DNA of 64,000 bases, taken from contig JBOEGW010000003.1 in assembly GCA_050633625.1 (NCBI GenBank), positions 62,001 through 126,000 on the forward strand, read 5' to 3'. The translations under genes and the position numbers were made by a program. Origin of the DNA: JBOEGW01 sp050633625. GTDB lineage: Bacteria > Pseudomonadota > Alphaproteobacteria > Rhodobacterales > Rhodobacteraceae. The notes beneath the pieces are model-generated. The model worked only from the letters and a program-made list of their open reading frames with translations, had not been told where the DNA came from and did no database searches. Positions 10,101 to 18,268 of this stretch are shown here, piece after piece; positions within the stretch are counted from its first letter, which is position 1, and each line of letters starts with the position of its first letter.

Positions 10101-10745
10101 TTATGGAAGGGGGCTCGCACTTGTCAGGATCAGGCTTTGACCAGCGATATAGGAAATCCACACCGCCCATCCAAGCCGCCCGGACAAAGGATCGTCCATA
10201 TCCAAGCGAAAGAGCTGCAACGCGAGCAAGGTATCTGAGGCAATAAAAAACGCGACCCCCACAAATGTCAGCCCCATGGGGAGAGTCAAAGCCGCGAGGC
10301 CCATTGCGGTGATCGCGACCATATAAATGCGCACGGGCCAACGCAATTCCTTGGTGTGCGGGACAAGCCATATTTCCGCTAAAATGCCGAACACAAACAG
10401 GAAAATCGCCATGGCCGGATTGACAACGAAGGCCTCCCACAGGGGCTTTCCTGAGGCCTGCATAAAATGCAGCACATAGACCAGATGCGCTAAGGCAAAT
10501 GTCGACAGCCCATACAAAAACGCCGCGCGCCCGTTGCGCGACAGAGCGAAATCACCGAAAGCTGACAGGAACAAACCGGCGATCAAATAGACATGCGGCA
10601 CACCGGCCTCTAGCGCGGCAAATCCGAAAAACATCAAAGGGAGCGTCTTGAAAATACTGCGCGCCCAGCTTTGGCCGCCTTCGGCCAGTGGTAAATAAAT
10701 TAGGGAGGCCATGAGGCCGGCCCACGTCAAAACAACAGGTGCCAT
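10101..10745 (-). CDS. YhhN-family membrane protein (lysoplasmalogenase-like)
   Basis: A 214-residue polytopic membrane protein with about seven to eight hydrophobic helices. The segments AGLFLSAFGDFALSR and HLVYVLHFMQ resemble the TMEM86/YhhN family, whose animal members hydrolyse the vinyl-ether bond of lysoplasmalogens. Bacterial substrates are poorly known, so the activity is inferred. The start at 10745 follows a good AGGAGA six bases upstream, which decides against the longer frame to 10808. It is divergent from the alkane hydroxylase gene and sits 42 nt upstream of ftsY on the same strand. Confidence 0.82.
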   Translation of the reverse strand: MAPVVLTWAGLMASLIYLPLAEGGQSWARSIFKTLPLMFFGFAALEAGVPHVYLIAGLFLSAFGDFALSRNGRAAFLYGLSTFALAHLVYVLHFMQASGKPLWEAFVVNPAMAIFLFVFGILAEIWLVPHTKELRWPVRIYMVAITAMGLAALTLPMGLTFVGVAFFIASDTLLALQLFRLDMDDPLSGRLGWAVWISYIAGQSLILTSASPLP

Positions 10746-10879
10746 GAAATCTCCTCTTGCGCCGACAATGCCCGTGCTGCCGCTGGGGTCAAGCGATTTG
10801 CTGCGCAAGACACCCTTGCCCCCCTGTTGCCTGCGTCATCGCGATGCTAACATGCCCTGATTAACGATTGGAGACACCG

Positions 10880-11926
10880 ATGGAGCATCCTGTGCGCGCC
10901 TTCGCTCTTGCCTCATTTGCACCTGTGATATTGATCGCCTTGGGCGCGCTTTTGGGTGGGGCATGGGGGTGGATTGCCCTCTCGTATATGACGGGTTTTG
11001 TCTTCTTGATGGATCAAATGGTCGCCCGCATTGATCCGCCCGTAGATCCTCTGCGCGCGCTTCCTGAGGCTGATGGATTGTCAGCAGCTTTGGCCTGTGC
11101 GCATTTCATCCTTTTGGGGCTGGTCGTCTGCGCCTTGGCGCTTGGCGACCTCGGCTTTTGGCCCGGTGCTGCACTGTTCGTGGCGGCGGCTTTGTTCTTT
11201 GGCCAAGTGTCGAACTCAAACGCGCATGAGCTGATCCACCGCACCTCTAAACCCCTGTTTAACCTTGGGAAATGGGTCTACATTTCGCTTTTGTTCGGCC
11301 ACCACACCTCGGCACATACAAAAGTACATCATCGGTTTGCCGCCTCACCGCTTGATCCGAACTCAGCCCGTTTGGGAGAGAGCTTTTACGCGTTTTGGCC
11401 ACGGGCTTGGTGGGGAAGTTTTTCGCAAGGATACAAGATGGAGCGCGCAGATTTGGCGCGGCGCGGTCAGGGCGGCATCACCCCGTATCCGCTCTATATC
11501 GGTGGCGCATTGGGTTTTTTGGCGCTGTCTTTTGCGCTGGCGGGATGGGGCGGAGTCTTGGCGCATATCGGGCTGGCGCTCTACGCGCAGACGCAGTTGT
11601 TGCTCTCGGATTATGTGCAGCATTATGGCTTGAAGCGCGCTGAGGTTTCGGACGGGAAATATGAGCCAATTGGGGCAGCGCACAGCTGGAATGCCCGTCA
11701 TTGGTGGTCGTCGCATATGATGCTCAATGCCCCGCGCCATTCTGATCATCATGCCCACCCTGCGCGGCCATACCCGCAACTGTCGCTGCCACCGCGCGAT
11801 CACGCCCCGCGCTTGCCGTCGTCGCTGCCAGCCATGGCGACGCTCGCTCTTTTCCCTCGTTTGTGGCGGCGCGTGATGGACAAAGCGGTGGCGCGATGGA
11901 TGGCAGGTCAGGAGAGCGAAACATGA
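10880..11926 (+). CDS. alkB: AlkB-type alkane/fatty-acyl hydroxylase, membrane di-iron enzyme
   Basis: A 348-residue integral membrane non-haem di-iron oxygenase. The histidine boxes are HELIH (residues 116-120), HHTSAHTKVHH (about 141-151) and a C-terminal RHSDHH; the AlkB-specific DYVQHYGL and the DPNSARLGESFYAF block are also present. AlkB enzymes hydroxylate terminal methyl groups of alkanes using O2 and electrons from rubredoxin; no rubredoxin gene is visible nearby. Start at 10880 is preceded by GGAG; an in-frame TTG at 10868 is less likely. HELIH replaces the more usual HELGHK, so the substrate may differ from medium-chain alkanes. The stop overlaps the next start (ATGA). Confidence 0.88.
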   Translation: MEHPVRAFALASFAPVILIALGALLGGAWGWIALSYMTGFVFLMDQMVARIDPPVDPLRALPEADGLSAALACAHFILLGLVVCALALGDLGFWPGAALFVAAALFFGQVSNSNAHELIHRTSKPLFNLGKWVYISLLFGHHTSAHTKVHHRFAASPLDPNSARLGESFYAFWPRAWWGSFSQGYKMERADLARRGQGGITPYPLYIGGALGFLALSFALAGWGGVLAHIGLALYAQTQLLLSDYVQHYGLKRAEVSDGKYEPIGAAHSWNARHWWSSHMMLNAPRHSDHHAHPARPYPQLSLPPRDHAPRLPSSLPAMATLALFPRLWRRVMDKAVARWMAGQESET

Positions 11927-12318
11927 GGTACATTCTTACAGCCGCCTTCATGGCGCTCGCCCCGATGGCCCAGGCTCAAGAGCGGCTCACCGCGCAAGAG
12001 TTTGAAGATTATGTTACGGGAAAAACCTTGATGTACGGGTTTTCCGGGCAGGCCTACGGTGGCGAGGACTACCTTGAAAACCGCCGGGTGCGCTGGTCCT
12101 TTTTGGATGGGCGCTGCAAATCGGGACATTGGTATCCTGAGGACGGGAATATTTGCTTTGTCTATGAGGACAATGACTCACCGCAATGTTGGTCGTTTTA
12201 TGTTCGGGGCAACGGATTGGTGGCGCAATTCGAGAACAACCCGGAGTACCAAGAGCTTTATGAGGTTGGCGAAGCGGATGAGCCACTATTGTGTTACGGG
12301 CCGGACGTGGGTGTTTGA
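11923..12318 (+). CDS. Small exported protein coupled to alkB
   Basis: A 131-residue protein with a clear Sec signal peptide (MRYILTAAFMALAPMAQAQE, cleavage likely after AQA). The mature part is rich in Trp, Tyr and acidic residues with four cysteines (RCKSGHW, NICFVYE, PQCWSFY, LLCYG) that could form disulfides in the periplasm. I recognise no family with certainty. The ATG overlaps the alkB stop codon by 4 nt, so translation is probably coupled. A palindromic repeat element follows the stop. Confidence 0.8.
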   Translation: MRYILTAAFMALAPMAQAQERLTAQEFEDYVTGKTLMYGFSGQAYGGEDYLENRRVRWSFLDGRCKSGHWYPEDGNICFVYEDNDSPQCWSFYVRGNGLVAQFENNPEYQELYEVGEADEPLLCYGPDVGV

Positions 12319-12329
12319 GGTCATGAGCG

Positions 12330-12404
12330 GTGCGCCTGCGGCGCGCATCTTTTCGGACTTCGTCCTTTAAGGGCCTCCGGCGGAGGTATTTGAAAACCAA
12401 AGAA
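12330..12404 (+). repeat. Composite palindromic intergenic element, copy A
   Basis: Three palindromes in a row: GTGCGCCTGCGGCGCGC, GGACTTCGTCC and CCTCCGGCGGAGG, ending in TATTTGAAAACC. Copy D (46875-46955, minus strand) has the same order of modules; copies B and C share the last module. It sits 12 nt after a stop codon between convergent genes, so it may act as a terminator. Confidence 0.6.
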
Positions 12405-12407
12405 GCC

Positions 12408-13973
12408 TCAAAAGAGGGAGCCTTGGCCCGGAGATGGCGATTTTGGTTTTTTCGCCGGTTTGGGAGCGGGTTTTTCCGAAGATGAGGATGGTCCCAGTAC
12501 GACGTTGCCGTCCGCGAATTCGAGTTCAATAGACTTGGCAGTTTTCACGGCTTTGGCACTTGTGACAACGCCGTTTTCATCGTGCACAACCGCGTAGCCC
12601 CGTTTGAGGGTTTGGGTGTATCCAAGCGTTTGCCGCGTCCGTTCCAAGGCTTCTAGGTTTTTGCGCCACCTGTCGGTTTGGTTTTGGCCAACGCGCATCA
12701 AGCGGCGCGCCAGTGCTTCCAAGTCCTGAGTGGCGCGCATTTGCGTTGTTTTTATCCGCTGGGGGTCGAGGCGTGCGGAGGTTTTGTTAAAGTCGCGCCG
12801 GGCGATTTCGGTGGGTCGCGTTAGGGCACCACCGAGGCGCGCGTTGTAGTCCGCCACTTTCTCGCGTTGCGTTTTAACGCGTTGCGTCAGCACCGAAGGC
12901 CGCAACCCGCCTGCGGCTCTGGACAGTCGCGCTTCCCCGCGATGCACGACAGCCTGTAGGGCGAGCGGCAAGCGCTCAGCACCACGATCCAACCTTTGCC
13001 GTGGGGCATCGAGCAAGGTCTCGGGGCGGGGCAATGCGCGGGACAGATCCGCAACCCGTTGGGCGCGCCGTGTGATCCCTTGTGTCAGGGCCGCCACAAG
13101 TCGCGTTTCCTGCTCGCCCGCCCAAACCACCAGATCCCGGCGCACGGGCACCGCCATTTCTGCCGCCGCCGTGGGGGTTGGGGCGCGCCGATCCGAGGCG
13201 TAATCAATCAAGGTGGTGTCGGTTTCATGGCCCACCGCCGAGATCAGCGGAATATCTGAGGCGGCGGCGGCGCGCACCACGCTTTCCTCATTGAACCCCC
13301 AGAGATCCTCAATTGAGCCACCGCCACGCGCCACGATAATGAGGTCAGGACGGGGCAAAGCACCGCCTTTGGAAAACCCGTTGAACCCTTCAATCGCGCG
13401 GGTCACTTCGCCTGCGCAGCGTTCACCTTGAACAGCAACGGGCCAAATGAGGACTTTGCGCGGGAACCGATCTCGCAGCCTGTGCAAAATATCGCGAATG
13501 ACAGCGCCCGAGGGTGAGGTCACAACGCCGATTACTTCGGGCAAGAAAGGCAGGGGGCGTTTGCGGTCTTCGGCAAAAAGCCCCTCCGCAGCAAGCTGGG
13601 CTTTGCGCTTTTCGAGCATGGCCATGAGCGCGCCCATACCAGCGGGGGCGATGTCTTCGATGACGATTTGGTATTTGGATTGGCCGGGAAAGGTCGTCAA
13701 GCGACCTGTCGCGACGACTTCCATGCCCTCTTCTGGTTGGGTCACAAGCCGCGCGGAAACACCTTTCCAGATCACCCCGGAAATCACAGCCTTTTCATCC
13801 TTGAGGTCGAGATAAATATGACCGGAGCGCGGGCGAGACACCCGGCCAACCTCCCCGCGAATGCGCACATGACCGAATTCGCCTTCGATCATCCGTTTGA
13901 CAGCGCCAGACAGCTCAGAAACCGAGAATTCCGGCGCGTTTTGCCCCTCAATTGGCGCGTCGATCAAATCCAT
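12408..13973 (-). CDS. xseA: Exodeoxyribonuclease VII large subunit
   Basis: The catalytic large subunit of ExoVII, which degrades single-stranded DNA to oligonucleotides with the small subunit XseB (not in the window). The 521-residue protein has an N-terminal OB fold (FSVSELSGAVKRMIEGEF, SGHIYLDLKDE) and a catalytic domain with GGGSIEDLWGFNEE and SAVGHETDTTLIDYASD, followed by a long, Arg-rich coiled coil. The tail ends in a Lys/Pro-rich stretch. It is transcribed divergently from a small lipoprotein gene. Confidence 0.95.
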   Translation of the reverse strand: MDLIDAPIEGQNAPEFSVSELSGAVKRMIEGEFGHVRIRGEVGRVSRPRSGHIYLDLKDEKAVISGVIWKGVSARLVTQPEEGMEVVATGRLTTFPGQSKYQIVIEDIAPAGMGALMAMLEKRKAQLAAEGLFAEDRKRPLPFLPEVIGVVTSPSGAVIRDILHRLRDRFPRKVLIWPVAVQGERCAGEVTRAIEGFNGFSKGGALPRPDLIIVARGGGSIEDLWGFNEESVVRAAAASDIPLISAVGHETDTTLIDYASDRRAPTPTAAAEMAVPVRRDLVVWAGEQETRLVAALTQGITRRAQRVADLSRALPRPETLLDAPRQRLDRGAERLPLALQAVVHRGEARLSRAAGGLRPSVLTQRVKTQREKVADYNARLGGALTRPTEIARRDFNKTSARLDPQRIKTTQMRATQDLEALARRLMRVGQNQTDRWRKNLEALERTRQTLGYTQTLKRGYAVVHDENGVVTSAKAVKTAKSIELEFADGNVVLGPSSSSEKPAPKPAKKPKSPSPGQGSLF

Positions 13974-14074
13974 GTGCGGGCATTCCTCCTCAGGTTAGGC
14001 GGAGCATAGCCGAGCCGGAGGGGGAGGAAAAGATTTTGCTGGCACGCGCGTAAGTTAGGCGCTAAAATGAGACT

Positions 14075-14422
14075 ATGAGAATTACATACATCGCCCTTCC
14101 CCTTGTTCTTGCCGCGTGTTCCAGCGGCGCTAACCATATTGGCAACCCATTGGTTTTGCCCTTCACAGGGATTGCCACGGGGATTGAAAACCAAATCTAT
14201 GCCGGCCAGCGCGCCCCTGTTGAGGATTATGTGGGCGCCAATTACGACGCTCTGGTGTCCGACATTCTGGCGGGTGGCGGAGACACGTTGGACGGGGCGT
14301 TTAGTGTTGCGGGATTGAGCGATGCGCAACAATCCGAGTTCATCACCAACACGATGACGGGGTATGACTTGAGTGCGGCGGATAATATTGTCGTAGCGCT
14401 GATGATCCATCAAGGCGTGTAA
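14075..14422 (+). CDS. Small putative lipoprotein, 115 aa
   Basis: A short signal peptide ends in a lipobox (LVLAAC, Cys15), so the product is probably a lipoprotein in the periplasmic leaflet of a membrane. The mature region (about 100 residues) has few charged residues and no family motif that I recognise; the middle (DALVSDILAGGGDTL) looks helical and the C-terminal half is amphipathic. It is divergent from xseA with a 101-nt spacer and is followed by repeat element B. Confidence 0.72.
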   Translation: MRITYIALPLVLAACSSGANHIGNPLVLPFTGIATGIENQIYAGQRAPVEDYVGANYDALVSDILAGGGDTLDGAFSVAGLSDAQQSEFITNTMTGYDLSAADNIVVALMIHQGV

Positions 14423-14438
14423 AACAGCCGTTGTAATC

Positions 14439-14493
14439 TCGCGCGAGGCGCGAGGTCGCCTGCGGCGGGCAGGTATTTTTGGATCAAAAAAGG
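14439..14493 (+). repeat. Palindromic intergenic element, copy B
   Basis: A GC-rich dyad (CGCGCGAGGCGCG) followed by GCCTGCGGCGGGCAGG and then TATTTTTGGATCAAAAAAGG. The last part matches the final module of copies A, C and D. It lies 16 nt after a stop codon, between convergent genes, and has the hairpin-plus-T-run form of an intrinsic terminator. Confidence 0.6.
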
Positions 14494-14501
14494 CCAGCCG
14501 A

Positions 14502-15224
14502 TCAGTCGCCTCCGCCGCCGCAGCTCGCTCCGCCGCCATCCGAACCACCGCCCCCAAAACTGTCGTTTGAGCTGGACCAAAACCCGGCGCTGCCTGCCGT
14601 ATATCCCCCTGCGCATCCTGCGGAACACCCGGCGTGACTGTGGTTCTTGCCGGTGCGGCGGGGATTGCTGCGCCCCCGAAAGAACCCGATCGCCGCAATG
14701 ATCACGCCCAAGAACGCGAGCGGTCCAGCCAGCGGCATGTCCGGCTGAACAAGGCAGAATGCCACAATGCCGATCCCCAAAATCATCAAGACTACATTCG
14801 CACTTCGCCCTGCCTGTTTTTGCGGTGCATTCGGCCAAAGATGATCTGGTGGGGCCTCGCCAAAAGTGGCCTGATAGAGCACACGGGTTTTGGCATATTG
14901 CGAGGCGTGACGTTTGTCCGCCTGCGCGCCTGTCGCCGCATCATGGTGCAGCGGTTTGCCCAAAACCTCGTGGCAAAACACTTCCCAGTAATCGCGGGTG
15001 CGCGTCAGGTGCACATGCCACGCAGCATCCACAATTTTAGATGGGGTCAAGGCGCTGGGGGCAATCTGGGTGAGATACACAAACCGCAGATACTCGCGCG
15101 TGACCTTTTGAGCCAGCGGCACCGCGATTTTGGCTTCATTGGCGAGGAGCTTGGCAAAGCCTTTTTGCCCCAACCCGGCAAAATCATACGCAAGTATTTT
15201 TGTCTCAAGGTTTTCTTCGGCCAT
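14502..15224 (-). CDS. Glycine-rich-domain-protein-like membrane protein
   Basis: The 240-residue protein begins with a helical domain carrying VDAAWHVHLTRTRDYWEVFC, which resembles the WHxHL...Y motif of glycine-rich domain-containing proteins. Two transmembrane helices follow (VVLMILGIGIVAFCLV and LAFLGVIIAAIGFF), then a tail dominated by Gly, Ser and Cys (CSAGCAGGYTAGS ... GGGASCGGGG). This architecture recalls the bacterial TIGR04222 membrane proteins; function is unknown. The start at 15224 (MAEENLETKIL) is chosen on protein sequence; an in-frame ATG at 15242 is an alternative. It is divergent from purD. Confidence 0.75.
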   Translation of the reverse strand: MAEENLETKILAYDFAGLGQKGFAKLLANEAKIAVPLAQKVTREYLRFVYLTQIAPSALTPSKIVDAAWHVHLTRTRDYWEVFCHEVLGKPLHHDAATGAQADKRHASQYAKTRVLYQATFGEAPPDHLWPNAPQKQAGRSANVVLMILGIGIVAFCLVQPDMPLAGPLAFLGVIIAAIGFFRGRSNPRRTGKNHSHAGCSAGCAGGYTAGSAGFWSSSNDSFGGGGSDGGGASCGGGGD

Positions 15225-15284
15225 CCTTGCCCCGCCCTTCATCCTTGGATATTCCCCCAATACCTAACAGAAGGAAGCAGCCCC

Positions 15285-16550
15285 GTGAACATCCTTATCC
15301 TTGGCGGTGGTGGCCGCGAACATGCCCTCGCTTGGGCGGTGATGCAAAACCCAAAATGTGACAAGCTGATCGTCGCGCCGGGCAATGCTGGGATCGCGCA
15401 GATCGCGGAATGTGCCAGCTTGGACATCAATGATGGCGGGGCGGTTGTTGAGTTTTGTGCGCAGAACGCGATTGATTTCGTGATTATCGGGCCAGAAGCC
15501 CCTCTGGCGGCCGGGGTTGCTGACGACTTGGAGGCCGCCGGGATTTTGGCTTTTGGGCCATCGAAAGCGGCAGCAAAACTGGAAAGCTCGAAATCCTTCA
15601 CCAAAGTAGTGTGTGACGCGGCGAATGCCCCCACCGCAGGGTATGGTCACTTTACGGACGCAGACGCCGCCAAGGCGCATATCCGGGCAAATGGCGCGCC
15701 AATCGTGGTCAAGGCAGACGGGCTTGCGGCGGGCAAAGGCGTGATTGTTGCGATGACGGAGGCCGAAGCGCTCGACGCGATTGATGACATGTTTGGCGGC
15801 GAGTTTGGCGACGCGGGCGCGGAAGTCGTGATTGAGGAATTCATGGAAGGCGAAGAAGCGTCTTTCTTTGTGCTGTGTGACGGTGTGTCTGCCTTGCCGA
15901 TCGGCACCGCGCAGGATCACAAACGGGTTGGCGATGGTGACACCGGGCCAAACACAGGCGGCATGGGGGCCTATTCACCCGCCCCCGTTTTGACAGATGA
16001 CATTGCCCAGATCACCATGGACAAAATCGTGACACCGACGATGAAAGTCATGGCCGAACGCGGCACGCCTTACAAAGGGGTGTTGTATGTTGGCTTGATG
16101 ATCAAGGACGGCCAGCCCCGGCTTGTTGAGTATAACGTGCGATTTGGCGATCCTGAATGTCAGGTGTTGATGATGCGTCTGGGCGCGCAGGCGCTTGATT
16201 TGCTCTTGGCGGCCGCCGAGGAGCGGCTGGACAGCGCGCGGGTGAATTGGGCCGATGATCATGCGATCACGGTTGTGATGGCGGCGAATGGCTATCCGGG
16301 CGCATATGCCAAAGGTTCAGTGATTGGCGGGTTGGGCGCGCAACGAGAAGACAGCAGCCATATGGTGTTCCACGCGGGCACCAAAGAGGTGGACGGCAAA
16401 ATCACAGCAAACGGTGGCCGTGTGCTCAATGTCACAGCGCGCGGCGACAGCCTGAGTGCGGCCCGTGATAAAGCCTATGAGATGGTGAGCAACATTGAGT
16501 GGCCTGAAGGGTTCAACCGCAGCGACATCGGCTGGCGCGCGCTCACATAA
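15285..16550 (+). CDS. purD: Phosphoribosylamine-glycine ligase
   Basis: PurD (GAR synthetase) makes glycinamide ribonucleotide from phosphoribosylamine, glycine and ATP in purine synthesis. The 421-residue protein has the N-terminal NILILGGGGREHALAW, the ATP-grasp VVKADGLAAGKGV and the signature NTGGMGAYSPAP. I chose the GTG at 15285 because AAGGAAG lies just upstream and the N-terminus then matches the family; the long in-frame extension upstream lies antisense to the neighbouring gene and is not real. It ends 2 nt before the stop of a convergent gene. Confidence 0.96.
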   Translation: MNILILGGGGREHALAWAVMQNPKCDKLIVAPGNAGIAQIAECASLDINDGGAVVEFCAQNAIDFVIIGPEAPLAAGVADDLEAAGILAFGPSKAAAKLESSKSFTKVVCDAANAPTAGYGHFTDADAAKAHIRANGAPIVVKADGLAAGKGVIVAMTEAEALDAIDDMFGGEFGDAGAEVVIEEFMEGEEASFFVLCDGVSALPIGTAQDHKRVGDGDTGPNTGGMGAYSPAPVLTDDIAQITMDKIVTPTMKVMAERGTPYKGVLYVGLMIKDGQPRLVEYNVRFGDPECQVLMMRLGAQALDLLLAAAEERLDSARVNWADDHAITVVMAANGYPGAYAKGSVIGGLGAQREDSSHMVFHAGTKEVDGKITANGGRVLNVTARGDSLSAARDKAYEMVSNIEWPEGFNRSDIGWRALT

Positions 16551-16552
16551 CG

Positions 16553-17275
16553 CTAGGGACAGGTGAGCGCCGCAGCGAGGCTTTGCGCGCCGCTATATGG
16601 GCCAATGGCACGGGTGCGCAGTGCGCCAGCTTGCCAGCTGGTTTCCATCACGTTTTCCCAATCGGCATCCGCTGTGATGACAACGGGCGCGTGCCCCGAA
16701 CAAAGGCGTACGCCGCCTTCTATCTCTGGAGCGCCATATTTGTGATTACTCAGGCCTTTGAGCGCGGCAAAAGGCGTGAGACTTACGCCGGTATCTGTCG
16801 GTTTGATTGAGACAAGGCGCAGCGTTTTCGCGAGATGTGGGCGGTCAACATAAGCCACATCAACCGCCCCATCGCCGTCAAAATCCGCAAGGCCCGCAAT
16901 CGCCAACCAGCGGTGACGTTGGCCGATTGCTGCGGTTTGTCCGAGCGGTTTAAGGCGATCATCGACGAGACCCAAAATCTGAACCATCGCCCCGACCTGT
17001 AGCCCGGAAAGCACCGTCACCACTTCGGGTGCGCCATCTCCGTCAATATCATAAAGGCGCGGCGCGGTATCTTCATAGACCGCATCTTTCCAGCGGATGA
17101 CATTCTTGGTGCCATCGTCAAATTGCACTTCAAGCCCGGCATATTCGCCGTTTGCGACAGCCCCATGGCCATAGGTCGTGGTCGGCTCGACATAGCGTGC
17201 AGCTGTGATTTCGCGTGCGTGCATTGGCGTGGCGAACAGGGCGCACATCGCCACCATGGCCGCCACGCCTCGCAT
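16553..17275 (-). CDS. Exported FG-GAP/VCBS-repeat protein
   Basis: A 240-residue protein with a signal peptide (cleavage probably after PMHA, residue 20). Two calcium-binding FG-GAP/VCBS-like repeats are visible, DIDGDGAPEVV and DFDGDGAVDVA, so it is likely a small beta-propeller-like periplasmic protein. Its ATG overlaps the ferredoxin stop (ATGA), which suggests translation coupled to the ferredoxin. No enzymatic motif is seen. Confidence 0.8.
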   Translation of the reverse strand: MRGVAAMVAMCALFATPMHAREITAARYVEPTTTYGHGAVANGEYAGLEVQFDDGTKNVIRWKDAVYEDTAPRLYDIDGDGAPEVVTVLSGLQVGAMVQILGLVDDRLKPLGQTAAIGQRHRWLAIAGLADFDGDGAVDVAYVDRPHLAKTLRLVSIKPTDTGVSLTPFAALKGLSNHKYGAPEIEGGVRLCSGHAPVVITADADWENVMETSWQAGALRTRAIGPYSGAQSLAAALTCP

Positions 17276-17598
17276 CAGATCTGCTTTTCTGGCAGGTTCA
17301 CCACGAGACCATCCAAATCGTCAGTCACCTTGATTTGGCAGGTCAGCCGCGAGCGCGTCGCGTCCGGCTCATAGGCAAAGTCGAGCATGTCTTCTTCCAT
17401 CGCTTCTTTGCCTGGAATTTTATCAACCCACTCAGGTGCGACATAGACGTGGCAGGTGGAACAGGCGCAGGCCCCGCCGCAATCGGCCTCGATGCCCGGC
17501 ACGTTATTGTCGCGTGCGCCCTCCATGACCGTCAGGCCATTTGCCACCTCGACATCATGTTTTGTGCCATTGTGCTCGATATAGGTGATTTTCGCCAT
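17275..17598 (-). CDS. 2Fe-2S ferredoxin (adrenodoxin/FdVI type)
   Basis: A 107-residue electron carrier. The cluster ligands are seen in CGGACACSTC (C-x5-C-x2-C) plus the distal Cys in LTCQIKV; the surrounding acidic loop EEDMLDFAYE matches vertebrate-type ferredoxins that serve cytochrome P450 or Fe-S assembly. The redox partner is unknown. It is the first gene of a two-gene operon with the FG-GAP protein and is divergent from the SOS-box gene. Confidence 0.93.
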   Translation of the reverse strand: MAKITYIEHNGTKHDVEVANGLTVMEGARDNNVPGIEADCGGACACSTCHVYVAPEWVDKIPGKEAMEEDMLDFAYEPDATRSRLTCQIKVTDDLDGLVVNLPEKQI

Positions 17599-17671
17599 GT
17601 TGGGCTCCCCTGAAACTTTTCACCGAATTTCTAGCGGGGCGCGCCGCGATGCGCCACCCCGATTTAAACTC

Positions 17672-17700
17672 TTGGTGCGCTGCGTGAAATGTTCTATGTT
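17672..17700 (+). promoter_or_regulatory. Predicted sigma-70 promoter of the OB-fold gene
   Basis: TTGGTG (17672-17677), 17-nt spacer, TATGTT (17695-17700). The -10 lies inside the SOS box, so LexA binding would block RNA polymerase. Prediction from spacing and sequence only. Confidence 0.45.
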
Positions 17701-17705
17701 TGTTC
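17691..17705 (+). promoter_or_regulatory. Alphaproteobacterial SOS (LexA) box
   Basis: GTTCTATGTTTGTTC is an exact match to the alphaproteobacterial LexA consensus GTTC-N7-GTTC. It lies 39 nt upstream of the start codon at 17744, overlapping the predicted -10, and 93 nt from the divergent ferredoxin start. Confidence 0.75.
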
Positions 17706-17743
17706 CAAATTTTCAACACGGAACACCCCAACAAGGAACACCG

Positions 17744-18154
17744 ATGGCCGAAGCCCCACTCCATAATCCAAATGACTGGCCTCGCCCGCCCATCGCCATT
17801 CCCCATCGCTTGCTGGCCCGCCCGCCCCAAGGTGCGCGCGTCACGGTGGCCGGCTTGGTCTTGGTGCGCCAACGCCCCGGCACCGCCAATGGGGTGGTGT
17901 TTGTGACTCTGGAGGATGAAACCGGCATCGCCAATGTGGTGGTCTGGCGCAAGGTCTATGAGCGGTTTCGCCGCGCGGTGGTGGCGGGGCGCGCCTTGCG
18001 GGTCACTGGGCGTATTCAGCGCGAAAGCGGGGTCAGCCATATCGTTGCGGAGAGTGTGGAGGATATTTCGTGGATGTTAGATGAATTGGCCCTGCCCGCC
18101 GATGCTTTGCCGCCCGAACTGCCCTCTGGGCCACAGCCGCCGGTGAGGGGATAG
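17744..18154 (+). CDS. Stand-alone OB-fold protein resembling the DnaE2 C-terminus
   Basis: The 136-residue protein matches, in its middle 90 residues, the C-terminal nucleic-acid-binding OB fold of the error-prone polymerase DnaE2: RVTVAGLVLVRQRPGTANGV, LEDETGIANVVVW and HIVAESVEDIS. The polymerase, PHP and finger domains are absent, and no imuA or imuB lies nearby. A good Shine-Dalgarno (AAGGAA) precedes the ATG at 17744. In alphaproteobacteria imuA-imuB-dnaE2 is SOS-controlled, and this gene keeps an SOS box. It could be a deletion remnant or a separate small damage-response gene; the intact frame, start signals and unrelated short N- and C-termini favour a functioning gene. Confidence 0.8.
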   Translation: MAEAPLHNPNDWPRPPIAIPHRLLARPPQGARVTVAGLVLVRQRPGTANGVVFVTLEDETGIANVVVWRKVYERFRRAVVAGRALRVTGRIQRESGVSHIVAESVEDISWMLDELALPADALPPELPSGPQPPVRG

Positions 18155-18268
18155 GCCCCAAAACCTGCGCGGCGCGGCGCTCATGCCCGCGATGGGGCTA
18201 GGAAACTTGCACAAATCGCGTTATTGTCTCGATCAAACGGCCTCTTAAGAGCCGCCCAATACGAGACG

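Noticed and set aside
14634..15284. 217-residue N-terminal extension of purD
   Set aside because: It is antisense to the glycine-rich-domain gene, and the GTG at 15285 has a Shine-Dalgarno and the expected PurD N-terminus.
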